DNA of 64,000 bases from Purshia tridentata. Lineage: Eukaryota > Streptophyta > Magnoliopsida > Rosales > Rosaceae. Under the pieces are notes generated by a model that was not told the origin of the DNA, did not search any database, and was given only the letters and a program-made list of their open reading frames with translations. The stretch spans positions 20,757 through 84,756 of the forward strand of contig QANT01006286.1 in NCBI GenBank assembly GCA_003254885.1, given 5' to 3'. Of the stretch, positions 12,301 to 22,874 are shown in pieces (position 1 is the stretch's first letter; each line of letters begins with the position of its first letter). The position numbers and the translations under genes are program-made.

Positions 12301-14799
12301 AAAGACACTGGTTTTGTGCAAGGAAGTTATAGGCTCATAGCCTGCAAAAGATTGAGGACATTTCTTTGAATAACATGCTCAAGACCACATTTCACCATTG
12401 ATGTCCCAAGCCGCTGCATTGGAGAACTATCAGCCACCAACATTGTTCAAGAATGGCTTCATGAAGTACAGGGTTATAAACAAAGGGCTACAAACATGTT
12501 CCATGAACTTTTTCTATAATGTATTCAGCTGAGGTAACTTTGGATGGTACCTACTCTTATTTTTTGTGGTATTCCAGCAATGCCTATGAGCCTTTAAGCA
12601 AGCAAGTTATAGCCTACAATGTAAAGTGAAAATGCAACAGTGGGTTTAATTCGCTCTTGTGGGATCAAGACCCTTGTCCTAATCACTTTTATCCTTAATT
12701 TCATTTGTCATGCCACAATATGGTAAAAGATGACAAACAATTGAAAAGGAATCTGAAAAAAATTAAGTTCCCCTCCGTAATAATCTAGTTACCAACTTTT
12801 AACCCTAATAAATCCTTATCGGAACGAAGCAAGTAACTCTCACACTTAATTGTGCCTTCCAGATGATTTAACTAATTTCTTTGGTGTTATCTTATAATTT
12901 TTTGCTTCATATCTTGTGTTAAAGTGGTTCCAATCTATAAACCCATACAAAGGGAGGAGTTCTCAAATTCATTATCAGATGAGGCATTGTTGTTAAAGTC
13001 TTAGGGATAATAAGACCTTCATTCTAACAGATATCTACCATCAAACTATTTTGAAATATTTTACCTATGAACAACATTTTGGGAGACTTTTGGGGAAGGA
13101 ATGTATTTTCAAGTGATCTCAAAGCCCAATTGCGTTGGTTTGAATTATTTTGTGTTGATGATCAGTCACCTTCACTTAGCTTTTGATATGTCGCAAAAGC
13201 AACAGATGTTAGATAGTAGGTAATGAGTTTCACAATCATAACCTTATCAAATATCGGTAACCTTGGATTTTGATCAGTATTCAGTTTGATCTTCAAATCA
13301 CCTTCACTTAGCTTTACTAACATAGATTCACGTAAAGGCTAGAAAAAAGAACAAATCAAGGCTTTGGATTCACCTGATGACTTGCCAATTGTTAAGCAAA
13401 ATGAACGCACAACAACGAGAATTAAGTTGGAGACCATTGGGAAAAAGTTTACTATTTAGCTCTGTGTTGTTACACATACCATTGAGCCATGTATATGCCC
13501 TATAAATTTTCTTACACCAACTTGATGGATGTTGGAGAACTAAAAGGAACTGTAAATTTTGGGATTTATTGGAGTAACAAATTAGGAAAAACAAATAATA
13601 CTTAAACTGTTTGAAGAGAGACATTCAATTATCTTCTTCATAAATCAAATATCCACATTTACGATGTGAGGTGCACAGAGGGGAATTGACTCTTTTGTTG
13701 AACCGTTGGAGTGCTTTCTAAAAAAAAGTCATCTTCTTCATTGAAAAAAAAGTGGAAACTTCTTAAACCACGCCCTCTATTCCTTAGCCTTTTAGCCTGA
13801 GATATTTTAGAGAATAGCCTTGTAGAAAGTAGCCCTCTTGCATGTAGGCCTTCTAGTATGTGGCCTTGAGACTAACCCTTGGAGCTAGCAACCTTTCAAC
13901 GAGCTTGTAAAAAGCCTTGAAGCTAATAGTTGAATGGTGAGTAGAAGGGCCAAGGTTTATATGAAAAAACCAACAATTCCAAGTTTCTAAGATCAATAAA
14001 GTCCTCCTTATATCCTAAAATCTAAGAGAATAAAATAGTGGCATAAATTTATATTTTGTTATGTTCCATTTGTTAGACAACCACTAGACCCCAAAGCTTA
14101 AACTCTTAGATTCAGTCGTTATATAACATGGTATCTGAGCTCTGGTTGTAGGAGGTCCTAAGTTTGAAGCGCCTTCAATCTTCATTCCCTTTCAAGGTAC
14201 ATGGAGCAGCAGTCCAGATATCGACCTACTCTCTTCATTTATATGCTAATTGGAATGAAATCGTATCACCCAAGTCTCAACTAGAAATCTCAGCAGACTA
14301 CATCAGCTGTTTTTAAATCAATCCAAATCAATATAAATTACCACAAAAAGATGAACAAATTTTACAAATTAAAAACAAAGAACATTATGACAAACCAAAC
14401 TGAGCATTGAATCGCTATAAACCTGAACCACATTAATCACAGAGTCTAAAAACACACAAAAAAAAAAACTTTTAATTCAATACCAATACCAAAAACAAAA
14501 CAAAACAATTTAAGTACCACAGCAACAAAAATAAAAAATCCAAGCCATCAAAACGTATATCATTACTCTTTAAAGCCACTGTAATATAATCCCAATAATC
14601 CCAGTAGAGCAACATATATATCACATACAATCCAAACAAGCCAAAGCCTTGAGAGAAATGAAAACGTAAAAGAAAATTTGCCTGACCCGCATTTCTCACA
14701 GAGCTGAATAAAAGAGCCGTTGCTCATCTTCCAGCCATCCCAGTACTCAGCGGTCTCGGCGTTGCAGTAGAAGCATAGCTTGGTAGTAGCCATGGTCAT
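4642..14799 (-). CDS. Short VAL-like B3-domain protein
   Basis: Eight coding exons on the minus strand: 14799-14687, 9362-9272, 9072-8964, 8258-8090, 7840-7741, 7049-6872, 6467-6388 and 4677-4642. They sum to 876 nt, giving 291 residues in one frame. The N-terminus is a Cys-rich zinc module like the PHD-like domain of VAL1/VAL2: C9-x2-C12, C34-x2-C37, FCETFH at 46-51, C63-x2-C66, LHCGC at 70-74, C91-x2-C94. A B3 DNA-binding domain follows at about 166-271, from VIPLFEKTLTASD to MEPEGKLVIGTKK. VAL proteins repress seed-maturation genes by binding RY (Sph) elements and recruiting Polycomb or deacetylase complexes in the nucleus. The family normally continues with CW and EAR domains, but here the chain stops 11 residues into exon 8. 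A second ATG two codons in (14793) is an alternative start. Exons 1-7 are well supported. Exon 8 (12 codons, after a 1.7-kb intron) is less certain. Confidence 0.8.
5088..5205. repeat. Tandem repeat of about 29-32 bp, roughly five copies
   Basis: About five diverged tandem units built on a core of the form 'taatagtaat-ctaacttta-caat-cc'. They lie inside the last intron of the VAL-like gene. Copies differ by substitutions and by a few inserted bases. Confidence 0.75.
5440..5870 (+). mobile_element. LINE reverse-transcriptase 3' relic
   Basis: Plus-strand translation in shifting frames gives the C-terminal signature of plant LINE polyproteins. First comes MLRWMSSRMRKDRSRDD (near 5520-5580), then IRWFDNVQQGLKTRPVWYG (near 5630-5690), followed by a degraded 'LDDEAKRTKGG' tail. 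These match the usual 'MLRWMCGHTRKDRIRN ... LRWFGHVQRR' blocks. Stops and frameshifts show that it is dead. It sits antisense inside the last intron of the VAL-like gene. Confidence 0.6.
6337..6369. repeat. AT dinucleotide microsatellite
   Basis: A run of alternating AT/TA, slightly interrupted near its right end, just downstream of exon 7 of the VAL-like gene in its intron. Likely length-variable. Confidence 0.85.
7300..7330. repeat. GT then GA compound microsatellite
   Basis: A short GT run passes into about eight GA units, within the intron between exons 5 and 6 of the VAL-like gene. Confidence 0.8.
10113..10450 (-). mobile_element. LINE relic, zf-RVT and tail region
   Basis: On the minus strand one frame reads LHCLIALRLWHKLFREARLSW, then a stop, then a degraded 'VWLERNN'-type block and WDRVHFWAS in shifted frames. 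This is the standard C-terminal end of plant non-LTR retrotransposon polyproteins (reverse-transcriptase zinc-binding region plus tail). Several stops and frameshifts show an old dead copy. It lies in the 5.3-kb first intron of the VAL-like gene, in the same orientation, and helps explain the size of that intron. Confidence 0.65.
11823..12140. repeat. Tandem duplication, two copies, one internally deleted
   Basis: Copy 1 (about 11823-11962) and copy 2 (about 11964-12140) share the same opening ('aaaacaagccctaaatcaa') and the same closing ('aaattaaaatattctttcc'). They differ at only a few sites. Copy 2 carries about 38-40 bp near 12065-12105 that copy 1 lacks. It lies in the first intron of the VAL-like gene. 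The high identity suggests a recent duplication. Confidence 0.85.
14129..14140 (+). mobile_element. Copia-like primer-binding-site relic
   Basis: The string TGGTATCTGAGC preceded by 'ataaca' matches the junction of an LTR end (..CA) with an initiator-tRNA-Met primer site (TGGTATCAGAGC), with one mismatch. The following 'tctggttgtaggaggtcct' is also typical. I found no clear LTR pair or gag-pol sequence, so only a fragment is called. It lies in the first intron of the VAL-like gene. Confidence 0.4.
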
Positions 14800-14890
14800 G
14801 GGGGCTAAGCAACAGAGAGAGTGAAAGAGCGAGAGCGAGAGAGCAAACAAGCAAGTCAGAGAGAGAGAGAGACTGAGATAGGGACAGTGA
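14800..14890 (-). promoter_or_regulatory. GA/CT-rich leader of the VAL-like gene
   Basis: Immediately upstream of the start codon lies a GA-rich tract on the plus strand (CT-rich on the transcribed strand), ending near a 'tatatat' at about 14892-14898. CT-rich leaders close to the start are common in plant genes. The exact transcription start cannot be read from sequence. Confidence 0.4.
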
Positions 14891-15368
14891 GTATATATGA
14901 GCGTGAGTCAGTGCCATCTCAGTGACAACGAAGATTATACGAGGACAATGTGTAATCTGTGGTCGCTCGGACCGGAGTCAAAAGGGGAATTAAGGATTTG
15001 GGATCGCTGATTGGTTGATGGCTTTGGTGGAGCCGACGTGGCGGAGTTCTGGGGTTGAGGCGCATTTTTGTACGGTGGGTGGCAATGCAGGGAAGCAGAA
15101 TTGAGGAAAATGAAGCTTCCTAAGGGAGAACAAAACATGACGTGAGGTGCTCTGCATATCGACCAGGTGGCCAAAGTAGATTTCATGCACAACAACCACC
15201 CTGACCCTGCCTTATACGACGGTTACGCCTTTATGGCCAATGGTTTTCCCTCCTTTTTTTTCACTTCTTTCTAAGATAAGGCCGGTCAGAAGATTCCCGG
15301 ACGTGTATGCAACTAAGAACTCAAAATGGGCCCTTTTTTCGGGTACATTCAGCCCTTTTGCTGAAATA
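14891..15368. other. Upstream region of the VAL-like gene
   Basis: About 480 bp of locally GC-richer DNA with overlapping minus-strand open frames that lack splice partners or domains. I read it as promoter and intergenic sequence, not coding. Confidence 0.4.
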
Positions 15369-15490
15369 TATAATTTCTAAAACTTCCTCATAAAAAATAA
15401 AATAAAAAGAATAATTTCTAAAATTTCCTCATAAAAAAAGAATAATTTCTAAAATTCCCACATAAAAAGGAATAATTTCTAAAATTTCAT
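15369..15490. repeat. Tandem repeat of about 30 bp, four copies
   Basis: Four diverged copies of a unit of the form 'ataatttctaaaatttcct' followed by 'cataaaaa'. Unit length varies from about 27 to 38 bp through A-run changes. Intergenic. Confidence 0.8.
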
Positions 15491-15552
15491 GACTAAAACA
15501 TGGCTCTGGAAAAACTCAAAAAGGGAAAACATATTCTTGTTGCTCCTTGGTT

Positions 15553-16025
15553 TAGAAAGTTTCAATTTACAACAACAAAAAAATCCAAAGTTATTATTGA
15601 TACAATTTGTAAGATCAACGAACAACCCACATCAAAATCCCTATAAAATAAGAGTAAAATCAGTTTTCAAAGCGGTTTCGATATGATACGGGCAAAAACT
15701 CCCTCAATACTTGAATCAAAATAACACTTGCAAATTTACAACAAGTATCTTAGTAGGAAAAGTGACCATAACTGAAAGTGGAAAGTAGCGATATCTAGTA
15801 GAAAAATTTAAATCTACAACAAGAAAAAATAATACTAATAAAAAATTCAACGTATTACCGGATCAACAAATATATCTCGATCAAAACCTACCAAAATCTC
15901 TACAAGATAGAATAAAATTGAGTTTTAAAGCGGTACCGATGTGATGCTAGCTAAAAAAATTTCAATAATAGCAAATTTGAAACAAGTATTTTGGATGCAA
16001 AAGTGAGCAAACCTGAAAGGGGACA
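15553..16025. repeat. Diverged direct duplication of about 230-250 bp
   Basis: Two halves, about 15553-15785 and 15808-16025, share ordered blocks: 'acaacaa(g)aaaaa', 'gatcaacgaa/gatcaacaaa', 'aaaatccctataaaat / aaaatctctacaagat', 'agcggttt/taccgat..gat', 'caagtatct/tttag/gg', and 'ctgaaag.gga.ag'. They are strongly diverged. This is probably part of an unidentified repeat family, and no terminal motifs could be assigned. Confidence 0.55.
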
Positions 16026-16099
16026 GTTTTTGTCCAAGAGAAATTTGGTCGATAAACCTTTTCTTGCTTCTCGGTACCATCGACCTACAATGTTTAAAT

Positions 16100-17957
16100 A
16101 ACTCTTTTATGACTTTTGACCGAGTAGTCTTTATAACAAGTTGCGTAGTTCTTGTCGTTACCTTTCATATCGGTTCATCTTTTATATCGGCTCATTGCTT
16201 TTAGGGGTGAAAATTTTTAATACGACTCAAATTCACACAAAATTAGTAGGTTAGAGTCTACCATTACTTGAACAATCACATTAATGAGACAATTTGCTGA
16301 CACAAATAATAAATTGGTTGGGTCAATGCGAATAATCTTATTATGACACTACAAATCTATTTATTGGTATTTTATGATTAAAATGAATAATTTTTCTCAT
16401 CTCTTAGTATGACACTACATGAATCCTTAAAAGAAATATCATACGAATCATGTCAAACTGAAGTATATATAAATTTTATGAGTATTGTATGAGTGATAGA
16501 TTTTGTTTGAGATAAAATGGAATTTAGTTCATAAGATATGTACATCAACTTGAACAGGACATAACTAATAAGCAGGTAAAGTTAATGTTCAGTCATCTAA
16601 TATACTTGTTTCATTTCATAAAATAATTTTCAAATGTCATGAGTTGAAATCATTCTAGTGTACCTAGTTTGTGTGTTTTGAAATGTGTGTGAACAAAAAA
16701 ATAGTTAATATCTATATTTTTTTTAGATAAGTATGGAGGAAAAAAAAAAAACAAAGTACCAAATCAAAGCATTAATATTCGTGGATACCCTCATTAGTTG
16801 ATAACAAAGTACCAAATCAAAGCATTAATATTTGTGGATACTCTCATTATATTTTTATTACCATTACCGACTAGCCCCTTGGCATGTACAGATGTACTAC
16901 ACCACTACACGCGCCAATTGGCTTTTTAAGCATTTTGTTAGCAAAAAGATGTTGGTGGTTCATCTTTTTCAAAAACATGTTCTCATTTTTCTTTTCTTTT
17001 TCTTTTGTTCATTTTTTCAATTTTTAACAGGTTGTTTACACCATTTTACTCTATATTAATAATTTTAAGTATTTTAGTTGAGAATGGGTATTTTTTGATA
17101 TTTTAAACTTTTGACTTAACAACCCTGTATGTTCTATATATATAGATTCTACATTGTCACATTTTTATTGAAAAAAGATACAAGTAATTAAAAAAAAAGA
17201 TCAGAATGACATTTAGCTAAACAGATATTTGGGAATTCATGCTATTTTGGTAAGTGGAAGGGCTTAATGTGGATATAAGAAGGTTTGAGTTGGCACCTAA
17301 ATTTGGTATTATATGTTGGCAGCCAACGCAATTAAACCATAGAAATCCGATTAAGATGCCTTCCTTGAGGTTTGACAACTCATAATATTGATGAAATGCT
17401 TTGATGTCTCATATGAAAATGAAAAGCTTAACAGCATAATACATTTAAAATCAATATACACACACAGGATGAACTGCAGCAAGTAGGATTGAACAAATCA
17501 GCTCGAGAGAGCTTGAGTTCATATCATGTTTATCACATTCGAGCTCACCTTGTCAAAATTAAACAAAATCTTAACCTCCTTTAAAATACAAGTAGACTTA
17601 GGTAGTTTTGGCACGCTTAAACTCATTCAGGCCACTCATGGCTGACTTTGTTTAATTTTATTTTATTTTATTGAAAAAAAAACTTTAAAGAAATTGAACA
17701 AGTCAGGGTAAAATTGATATTATAGAATTTGCTGGTGCGATAAGTAAAAATATTGGTGAAAAGTGAATTTTCTTTCTTAATATATTGATCTATGGATTAA
17801 AAAGAATTCGACAAGCATTCAACCAATTACATTCACAATCCAAATCGCAATCAACGAAGAAAATTATAAAGAAACTGATACAGGGATCACATAAATGAGT
17901 TGACGATTCTAAATCCTTCTATAAAAAACCCTATAGTTGATCAGAGATTCAGAATCC
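16100..17957. other. Intergenic, AT-rich
   Basis: This spacer holds a 53-bp tandem duplication (16751-16850). At 16200-16340 a stretch with repeated 'gactcaa..cacaaaatt' phrases resembles common degraded plant DNA transposons. No gene could be supported. Confidence 0.4.
16751..16850. repeat. 53-bp tandem duplication
   Basis: The unit beginning 'acaaagtaccaaatcaaagc' at 16751 recurs exactly 53 bp later at 16804 and differs at only a couple of positions ('attcgtggataccctc' versus 'atttgtggatactctc'). Confidence 0.9.
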
Positions 17958-19423
17958 TCAGTCATATAGCAACTTTGCAGATTGAGTTCTCAAGGTTTTG
18001 CTTTCATGCTTCAAAATTTTCTCAACAGCCTTCTCTTTTTTAGATATAGCTCTTACTATGGCTTTCTTCTTCCGGACATTTTTCGTTCTCTTCATTGCTC
18101 TTCCCTTTGTCTTTCTGTTACAGAAAAATTTCACAATTAGCAGGTGGAAGAAAATAAAACGAAATGGTTCAAAAAGCAACTGGAATGAAAACGGGAAAGG
18201 CAGATCACAATGACTTCAATCAAAGAAGCATTGAAAGGATAAATTGAACAGACAAAGACAATGTAAAGTTGAATGGACTGAGGTAGAAATTCTTCATTCA
18301 TTGTTAGTCACCCTTAGTCCTCAGAGATCAAAGAAAGAGTTCATAAGAAAGAACAAAAAAGAACATCAAAAACCAGGAGAAAGAAACTACAAAGCCGGCA
18401 AATCCTCTACCCTATTTTCATGGAAAAAACTTCTGAATAAAATGGCAATCGCTTGCCACATCATTAAGCCCTCTCCTTACTCAAATTTCTCCCCTCCCAT
18501 GCTTTGAACCTATTCCTGCACCTCTGATATGAACAATCACAGAACAGAACTAGCAGTATCACCTAGCTCCAAAGACAAATTTTCCTCATCACAGATTCTA
18601 ACCATGCTCGAACGACCATACAAGTAGTAATGTGTTAAGACAGTTGCAAACCATGGCAAAGAAGTGGCCAGGCAAGATCAGAAGCAAAAACGCTTCATAA
18701 TGAGAGTAGTAGAGGACCTAGAGGTACCCCTCTGTTCCAGAACTAAGGACCAAAAAACTACTATATGCTGACTATCAAATTGATGGTTTGCAACGTTTGT
18801 CAAGCCATACAACACCACCATCTGAGCCAGTTAAGGTGACATTCATCCTATACTTTTGTGACAGAATTTTGGAAATAATCACAGTATTCATATAATTGGG
18901 TTAATCCATTTAATGAAAACTAAAGCAAATAAAAACCGAACTTTTTATGAATGAAATCAATTTGTTTAAGATCTGTAATTCTTCAACAACTTAGAAGTAA
19001 GCAACCTATCTTTTCACACAACATGAAGAAGACTAAAAGCCATCCATAAAGACCCTTTTGTGCCACATATAGATTAACTATTTGAACCCATAAAGCATAA
19101 TCTCACACACAATCATTTAGCAATACCTTGTTAATACTATCTGACAAGCTATATCGTCAGACTGTTAATTAGTTCATTGATCAAATGAAATCATGCTTAA
19201 ATGTCTGGTTTAGGGTTTAAATTTATGACGTTGATTGACACCATTAACAGAGTACAGGACAACCTTATGAAAAATGGCTGCTTGTTAATACTTGATACTT
19301 ACAAATTGGAAGCATCACTTGAGTTATGAGCCACAGACTCTGAGGTGTCCATTGCTGCACATAGAAATCAAAATAATCAATAAATTGATAAATTGCTCCC
19401 CCAAAAAAAAAAAAAAAANAAAT

Positions 19424-19455
<32 letters not shown>

Positions 19456-19584
19456 TTGGAAGAAATTTATAATAGTGGAATATGAAGAAATTAGAATACC
19501 TTGAGGCAAATCTGAAACGGCTTCTTCCATGATGTCCATTGAAACGTTACCGTTTTTCTTCTTCTTGTTCCTGTTCTTCGCCAT
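17958..19584 (-). CDS. Small basic plant protein, unknown function
   Basis: Three exons on the minus strand: 19584-19500, 19354-19303 and 18114-17958. They sum to 294 nt, giving 97 residues. The N-terminus is a short Lys/Asn patch (MAKNRNKKKKNG). The middle is acidic and Ser-rich. The last exon carries a strongly basic helical block (RAMKRTKNVRKKKAIVRAIS) and ends in TLRTQSAKLLYD. Composition suggests nuclear or nucleolar location. The C-terminal block looks like a conserved uncharacterised plant family, but I cannot name it or assign a function. All junctions are GT-AG with matching phases (1, then 2). Intron 1 carries a long A-run with an ambiguous base at 19419. Intron 2 is about 1.2 kb. 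The start is the first ATG in the open frame, near a GA-rich leader. Confidence 0.7.
19402..19447. repeat. Poly-A tract with an ambiguous base
   Basis: About 46 bp of almost pure A with one T and an N at 19419, inside intron 1 of the small basic protein gene. The N marks an unresolved base call, and true tract length is uncertain. Confidence 0.9.
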
Positions 19585-19589
19585 CGCTT

Positions 19590-20322
19590 TGGAGAGAGAA
19601 GAGAGAGAGCTGAAAAATCTTAGCGATGTAAGGAACTAAACCCTAGCTCAATGCACACTTGCACAACGGCCACGGAGGACCCGCATAAAGGCGGGTATGG
19701 GCTGAGCGGCAACTAGATCTCAATTGGGCCGTTAACATATCAATATTATAGACCTGGTGGACCATTTTGAAACATCGTCATGGGTTGGGACATTGGGCCT
19801 TAGCCCTTGAAATTTTTGAACGTCTGGCCTATTTTCAGTTTTTTTCACATGTTTTGTGTTAATGAAGGACAAATATTTTGTTGAGCATCATCACCACTTT
19901 TTGTGATGAGTAAAATAGCATTGGTTGGTTATAAAGACATGAAGTCAACAAATTAGTAAGGAACAATTATAAAATGCTTCAATCATCACCTCATTTGCCA
20001 CGCGCATGGGAGTGTTATCTGAGATTCTTATTACCTTTTCCTTTTTGGTTGAGTCTGAGCTTCTTCATATGGGTACAAAAGTGGTAAAATCATGCATTTC
20101 TCATTATATAGGTCACATCAATACTGCATAAATTATTTATAGTGTTTTGCTTAATTATCTTGTTTTTATGTTCTCATTGGCATTATTTCTTTATTCTTAT
20201 TTTGTTTGACTTAAGCCGAAAGACTTATAAAAAAGGAGTCGTGAGTCATGGCAAATACTAATAATGATAAAACTTGCCATTATTGGTCAGAGTTTTCAAT
20301 TAACCCGAAAATTAGTAAATCA
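19590..20322. other. Upstream spacer
   Basis: The first 100 bp probably hold the promoter and leader of the small basic protein gene (GA-rich leader at 19590-19610). The rest is AT-rich DNA up to the Helitron 3' end. No gene seen. Confidence 0.4.
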
Positions 20323-22441
20323 CTAGTATCCGTGCCCGCACGATGTCGCGGGTGTTAAAATAAAATAGACAATTTATCAAATGTTTATGCAAGACCTAAT
20401 AAATGTGTAACATTTTCCTCTAATTACCTTTTAATATTTGTTTCTCATGCTAAAATTATTTGTGTATCGTTATTACCAGGAATTTAAGAAGTATTAATTC
20501 CAGGTACATGGTGTGAAATTTAAACATGTGAAATTAAAAATATTTTTAGAAATATAATGTCTTGTTCTATATTTTAACTATTGTAACTCTCTTTCTTTCT
20601 GCCTGAGATATGTCTTATGATTTCATTCCCCATCATAATGGCACACACTTCAATTCCCAAAATCTACAATAAATTCAAAGTAGATATAAATGTATTTAAA
20701 TTATTGTGCGTATTTGCAAATTGAAACAAAGGTCAATGTAGTACCGTGAGAATATAATCAACAACTATGCCGGTCTCTTGTCCTTCTGGTGCTGTTGTTT
20801 GAAGAATTTGATATAATAAAAAGGTATTGGTATGAAAATTATAGTTGATAATAAATGTAAACTGAGAATATTTGTTTTCACAATTACAGGAATAGTAATT
20901 CTCAAACAGCACACTATTTCAAAAGAAATCAGTTATAGTTGTTGTGAAAAATAGCTTAAACAAATCAAAGAAGTATACTTTTATATATTATCTTGAGTTG
21001 ATCAAATCAATTAACGATTACTATATGTTCATCTATATTTTTTACTCTTTTGTTTTACCTTCTTGTTTTGTTAACAATAACAGTGATTATACATTGTCAT
21101 TTGAGCAACTTTTTGTGTGTGTGTAAGCATATGCTTTCAAATTAAGTAACTGCAAAATATACTTATTTTTTTTCTTAGTCTTCCTGCAGATGGATTTAAT
21201 TCATTGGGTTCCTAATTCCCAAACTTCAATTGATGATCATAACTGGATAGCTTCTTAATTTGTACCCAGTGCATTTATAATTCTAATTGAAAATTCAGCC
21301 CCAACTCATCTTGGACTGTCATTACTGTTGTGGCAGTTGTCATTTCTCTGCTACTTGTTATATCCATTTTGCATTTATCCATTATGATTAGTTTAACATC
21401 TAATTATAAGTATAGCATCATCTAATGGTGACCACCAAATAAATGAGGGTAAAACAGGCCCAGTACTCTCTCTATTCTGCAGTCTGTTCTACAGTACTGC
21501 ACTTACCATTTCTAATTTTACCCACTTTCTACCAAGTCGTACAGAATTTTGAAGAACCACTTCTAGTAATATCATCCATATATAATTATATATGCTAGAA
21601 TATGTATTAATTTATACATCATGGCCAAGGGTTGAATTGTTTGTACATGATCTTTAATCTATGGAGAATAGGTCAGATGACCAACTACTACTACTTCAAT
21701 GTCATAATTCACCACGTACCACCTTTACAAATTTTCAAACTCTATGGTTAGTGGTTACCCTATTTTTCACAAATTTTCAAACTCTATGGTTAGATTGTAT
21801 TTAAAAAAAAATAGAATGTAATTGAGTTAAGTCTATATAGAAATAATAGAACTCACAAACACAAATCGATAGCGACACAGGCAGATGAAAAAAATACAAA
21901 CCCAAAGAGATTTAAGGAGACAAAAACAGGGAAATAGAAAATACCCAAACAACTCACAAACAGAAAGACGAAAACAAATTTTTACCCACTAATTTATCTT
22001 GTCGGTGGTGTGGCGGAGAGATAAAACAGCGAGAGTGATAGACAGATCGATGGGTGTGAGATGAGGCAATGAGAGAAAACGTAAAGAGAGAGATAAAATG
22101 GACAGAGAAAGATGGTGTCTGAAAGAGAAAAGGCATGGGAGGGTGAATGACCATAAAGGGCACCCCCAAACTGAGTATTCACACAATGGCACCCAGATCC
22201 AAAAAAAAAAAGGCCTGTGAAGAGAAATAGAAGAAAGAGAAAGCGATGGCAAGGGCGTAAAATTACAGAAAGGCAAAGGGCGAAAACAAAACAGCCAGTA
22301 AAAAGACTAAAAAACAATAAATCAAATGACAAAGTGACAAAGTCTAGTGATCAAAAACAATTGCAGCAGGGCAAGAACGTAATTTCATGATGAATAGCTT
22401 ATGAACAGTAGTGCAACCTCTGGGCGTTTAGTATATATAGA
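20323..22441 (-). mobile_element. Non-autonomous Helitron, about 2.1 kb
   Basis: Read on the minus strand, the element starts with TCTATATATACTAAACGCCC at 22441. It ends at 20323 with a hairpin (CCCGC at 20352-20348, 8-nt loop, GCGGG at 20339-20335), eight bases, then CTAG followed by T. Those are the hallmarks of Helitron termini: 5' TC, a 3' subterminal GC hairpin, a CTRR end and insertion next to T. The base before the 5' TC is T where A is expected, so the 5' edge may be off by a base or two. The interior has no Rep/helicase frame. Its minus-strand open frames at 21989-22332 are low-complexity. A 25-bp phrase is repeated 42 bp apart at 21727 and 21769. It would need an autonomous partner to move. 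Confidence 0.7.
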
Positions 22442-22874
22442 ATTTATAGTACAAAATGGGAGTTGTGAGTTGTGAGTCATAAATAATAAGGTTTGTTTAG
22501 ATTGTAATGCGAATGTCCTCAGATCTATTGTAAATTTAGACTTAAGTGGGCAGTATTTGTTTGGTTTGGTTAGCATTGTTTTCGGGGGATTTGAGGCCAT
22601 GGACAGTATGACGTTGGGCAATATTATTATTTTTTATTTATTACGTTGAGGAGCATACTCAATAATTTTGGCACCGGCAGCAATATTAATGCACTGAAAG
22701 AAGTAGCTAGTCACTATTCACCAAAATACACCATGACCAATTGACCAAAAAACGTAGCTGAGAACGAACTTGCAGTCTAAAACTCAACACATCGTTTTAT
22801 TGTTTATATTATTAAGTAGTGCAAATTTAATTGACATGATGATCGAGTACGTAGTCTGTGATCGATGAGCTTAA
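22442..22874. other. 3' flank of the P450 gene
   Basis: AT-rich spacer between the Helitron and the P450 stop codon. It must hold the P450 3' UTR. No gene seen. Confidence 0.4.
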
